A DNA stretch of 64,000 nucleotides from UBA1794 sp031552405 (lineage in GTDB: Bacteria; Bacteroidota; Bacteroidia; Bacteroidales; Bacteroidaceae): positions 69,994 to 133,993 of the forward strand of contig JAVBMN010000023.1 of the NCBI GenBank assembly GCA_031552405.1. Reading direction: 5' to 3'. Shown one piece after another: positions 63,711 through 64,000 of this stretch. The notes beneath the pieces were generated by a model, which ran no database searches, had not been told where the DNA came from, and saw only the letters and a program-made list of their open reading frames with translations. Made by a program: the position numbers and the translations under genes. How positions within the stretch are numbered: the first letter of the stretch is position 1; each line of letters starts with the position of its first letter.

Positions 63711-63996
63711 TGAACGGCAATGCTCCGACTTTTTGGAAAACTCGTCCGAGTGAACGGCAATGCTCCGTTTTAGATTGATTTCCAATGAAGTGGAAGACAA
63801 AAGTGAACGGCAATGCTCCGATTTTCGAGCCATTTTCCGGGAGGAGAGAATGGCTGGGTGGGAATGCTCCGTTTTTTTGCCTCTTTTTGCTCGTTTCTTC
63901 CAGAAATGAACGGGAATGCTCCGATTCTCAGGCCGGTTTTAGGCGATTTTTAGACACCTGGGAAATCGATTTTCTGGGTGGGGATGCTCCGATTTA
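63711..63996. repeat. Six subterminal repeats of the IS21 element
   Basis: Units begin at 63711, 63751, 63804, 63855, 63907 and 63975, spaced about 40-68 bp. All share the core ATGCTCCG; four start TGAACGG and two TGGGTGGG. The spacing of several units is close to 52 bp, i.e. about five helical turns. They are likely transposase-binding sites. Confidence 0.85.
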
Positions 63997-64000
63997 TCCA

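Larger units (their letters stand above)
61268..64000 (-). mobile_element. IS21-family element, right end at or beyond the window edge
   Basis: The element encodes istA and istB in overlapping order. Its left end carries two repeats (about 61268-61290 and 61294-61313, reverse orientation) and the right side six related repeats up to 63996. The outermost units at both sides are of the TGGGTGGG kind, so the true right end should be very close to base 64000. Confidence 0.8.

Noticed and set aside
63673..63813. Longer IstA start at 63813
   Set aside because: The added 47 codons translate the IS terminal repeats and are not found in the family.

Overview
The window comes from a gut-type Bacteroides chromosome (Bacteroidota). 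The signs are the murD-ftsW-murG-murC-ftsQ-ftsA-ftsZ gene order, several TAnnTTTG -7 promoter boxes of the Bacteroides sigma type, a paired mutA/mutB methylmalonyl-CoA mutase, a sensor with two-component-type propellers fused to AraC, many secreted glycosidases, and IS982, IS110, IS3 and IS21 elements. I cannot name the species.

From 1 to 42.6 kb the sequence looks like ordinary chromosome. The division and cell-wall cluster (1-8089) is followed by yqeY, a CPA2 cation/proton antiporter, recO (reverse), tRNA-Glu with rpsT, and gyrB. A MATE pump, a cytidylate-kinase-like protein and a secreted sialate O-acetylesterase form a run, then mutA-mutB. Next come a membrane sensor/AraC regulator that lacks kinase parts, a divergent 1221-residue secreted alginate-lyase-superfamily enzyme, a GNAT protein and a secreted metallo-beta-lactamase-fold protein. 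A reverse-strand block follows: an RND efflux operon, an OB-fold protein, an aldo/keto reductase and an AraC regulator. It ends with an MBOAT acyltransferase and an SGNH partner.

From 42.6 to 58.1 kb lies a carbohydrate-degradation block bracketed by outward-lying, inverted IS982 ends. It holds GH35, a broken GH43, GH39, a heparinase II/III-type lyase and GH95 in one close-packed forward run, then an IS3 element, a signal-peptide remnant and a reverse GH31. There is no SusC/SusD pair or regulator inside it. A tyrosine recombinase next to a tRNA-Thr (58.2-59.6 kb) suggests an integration hot spot. The right end holds a DUF2971 gene, a gene tail cut by IS21, and an IS21 element that runs to the window edge.

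The most notable unexplained signals are: (1) a 34-bp operator-like sequence (28/34 identical) sitting 20-21 bp upstream of the -7 boxes of both the efflux operon and the aldo/keto reductase, next to an AraC gene; (2) a composite intergenic repeat found twice (11.7 and 39.7 kb) with tandem 22-bp palindromic units; (3) the IS982-bounded glycosidase block with a GH43 gene broken at a 20-bp overlap; (4) extra cysteine clusters in MutA; (5) a sensor-AraC fusion without kinase domains.
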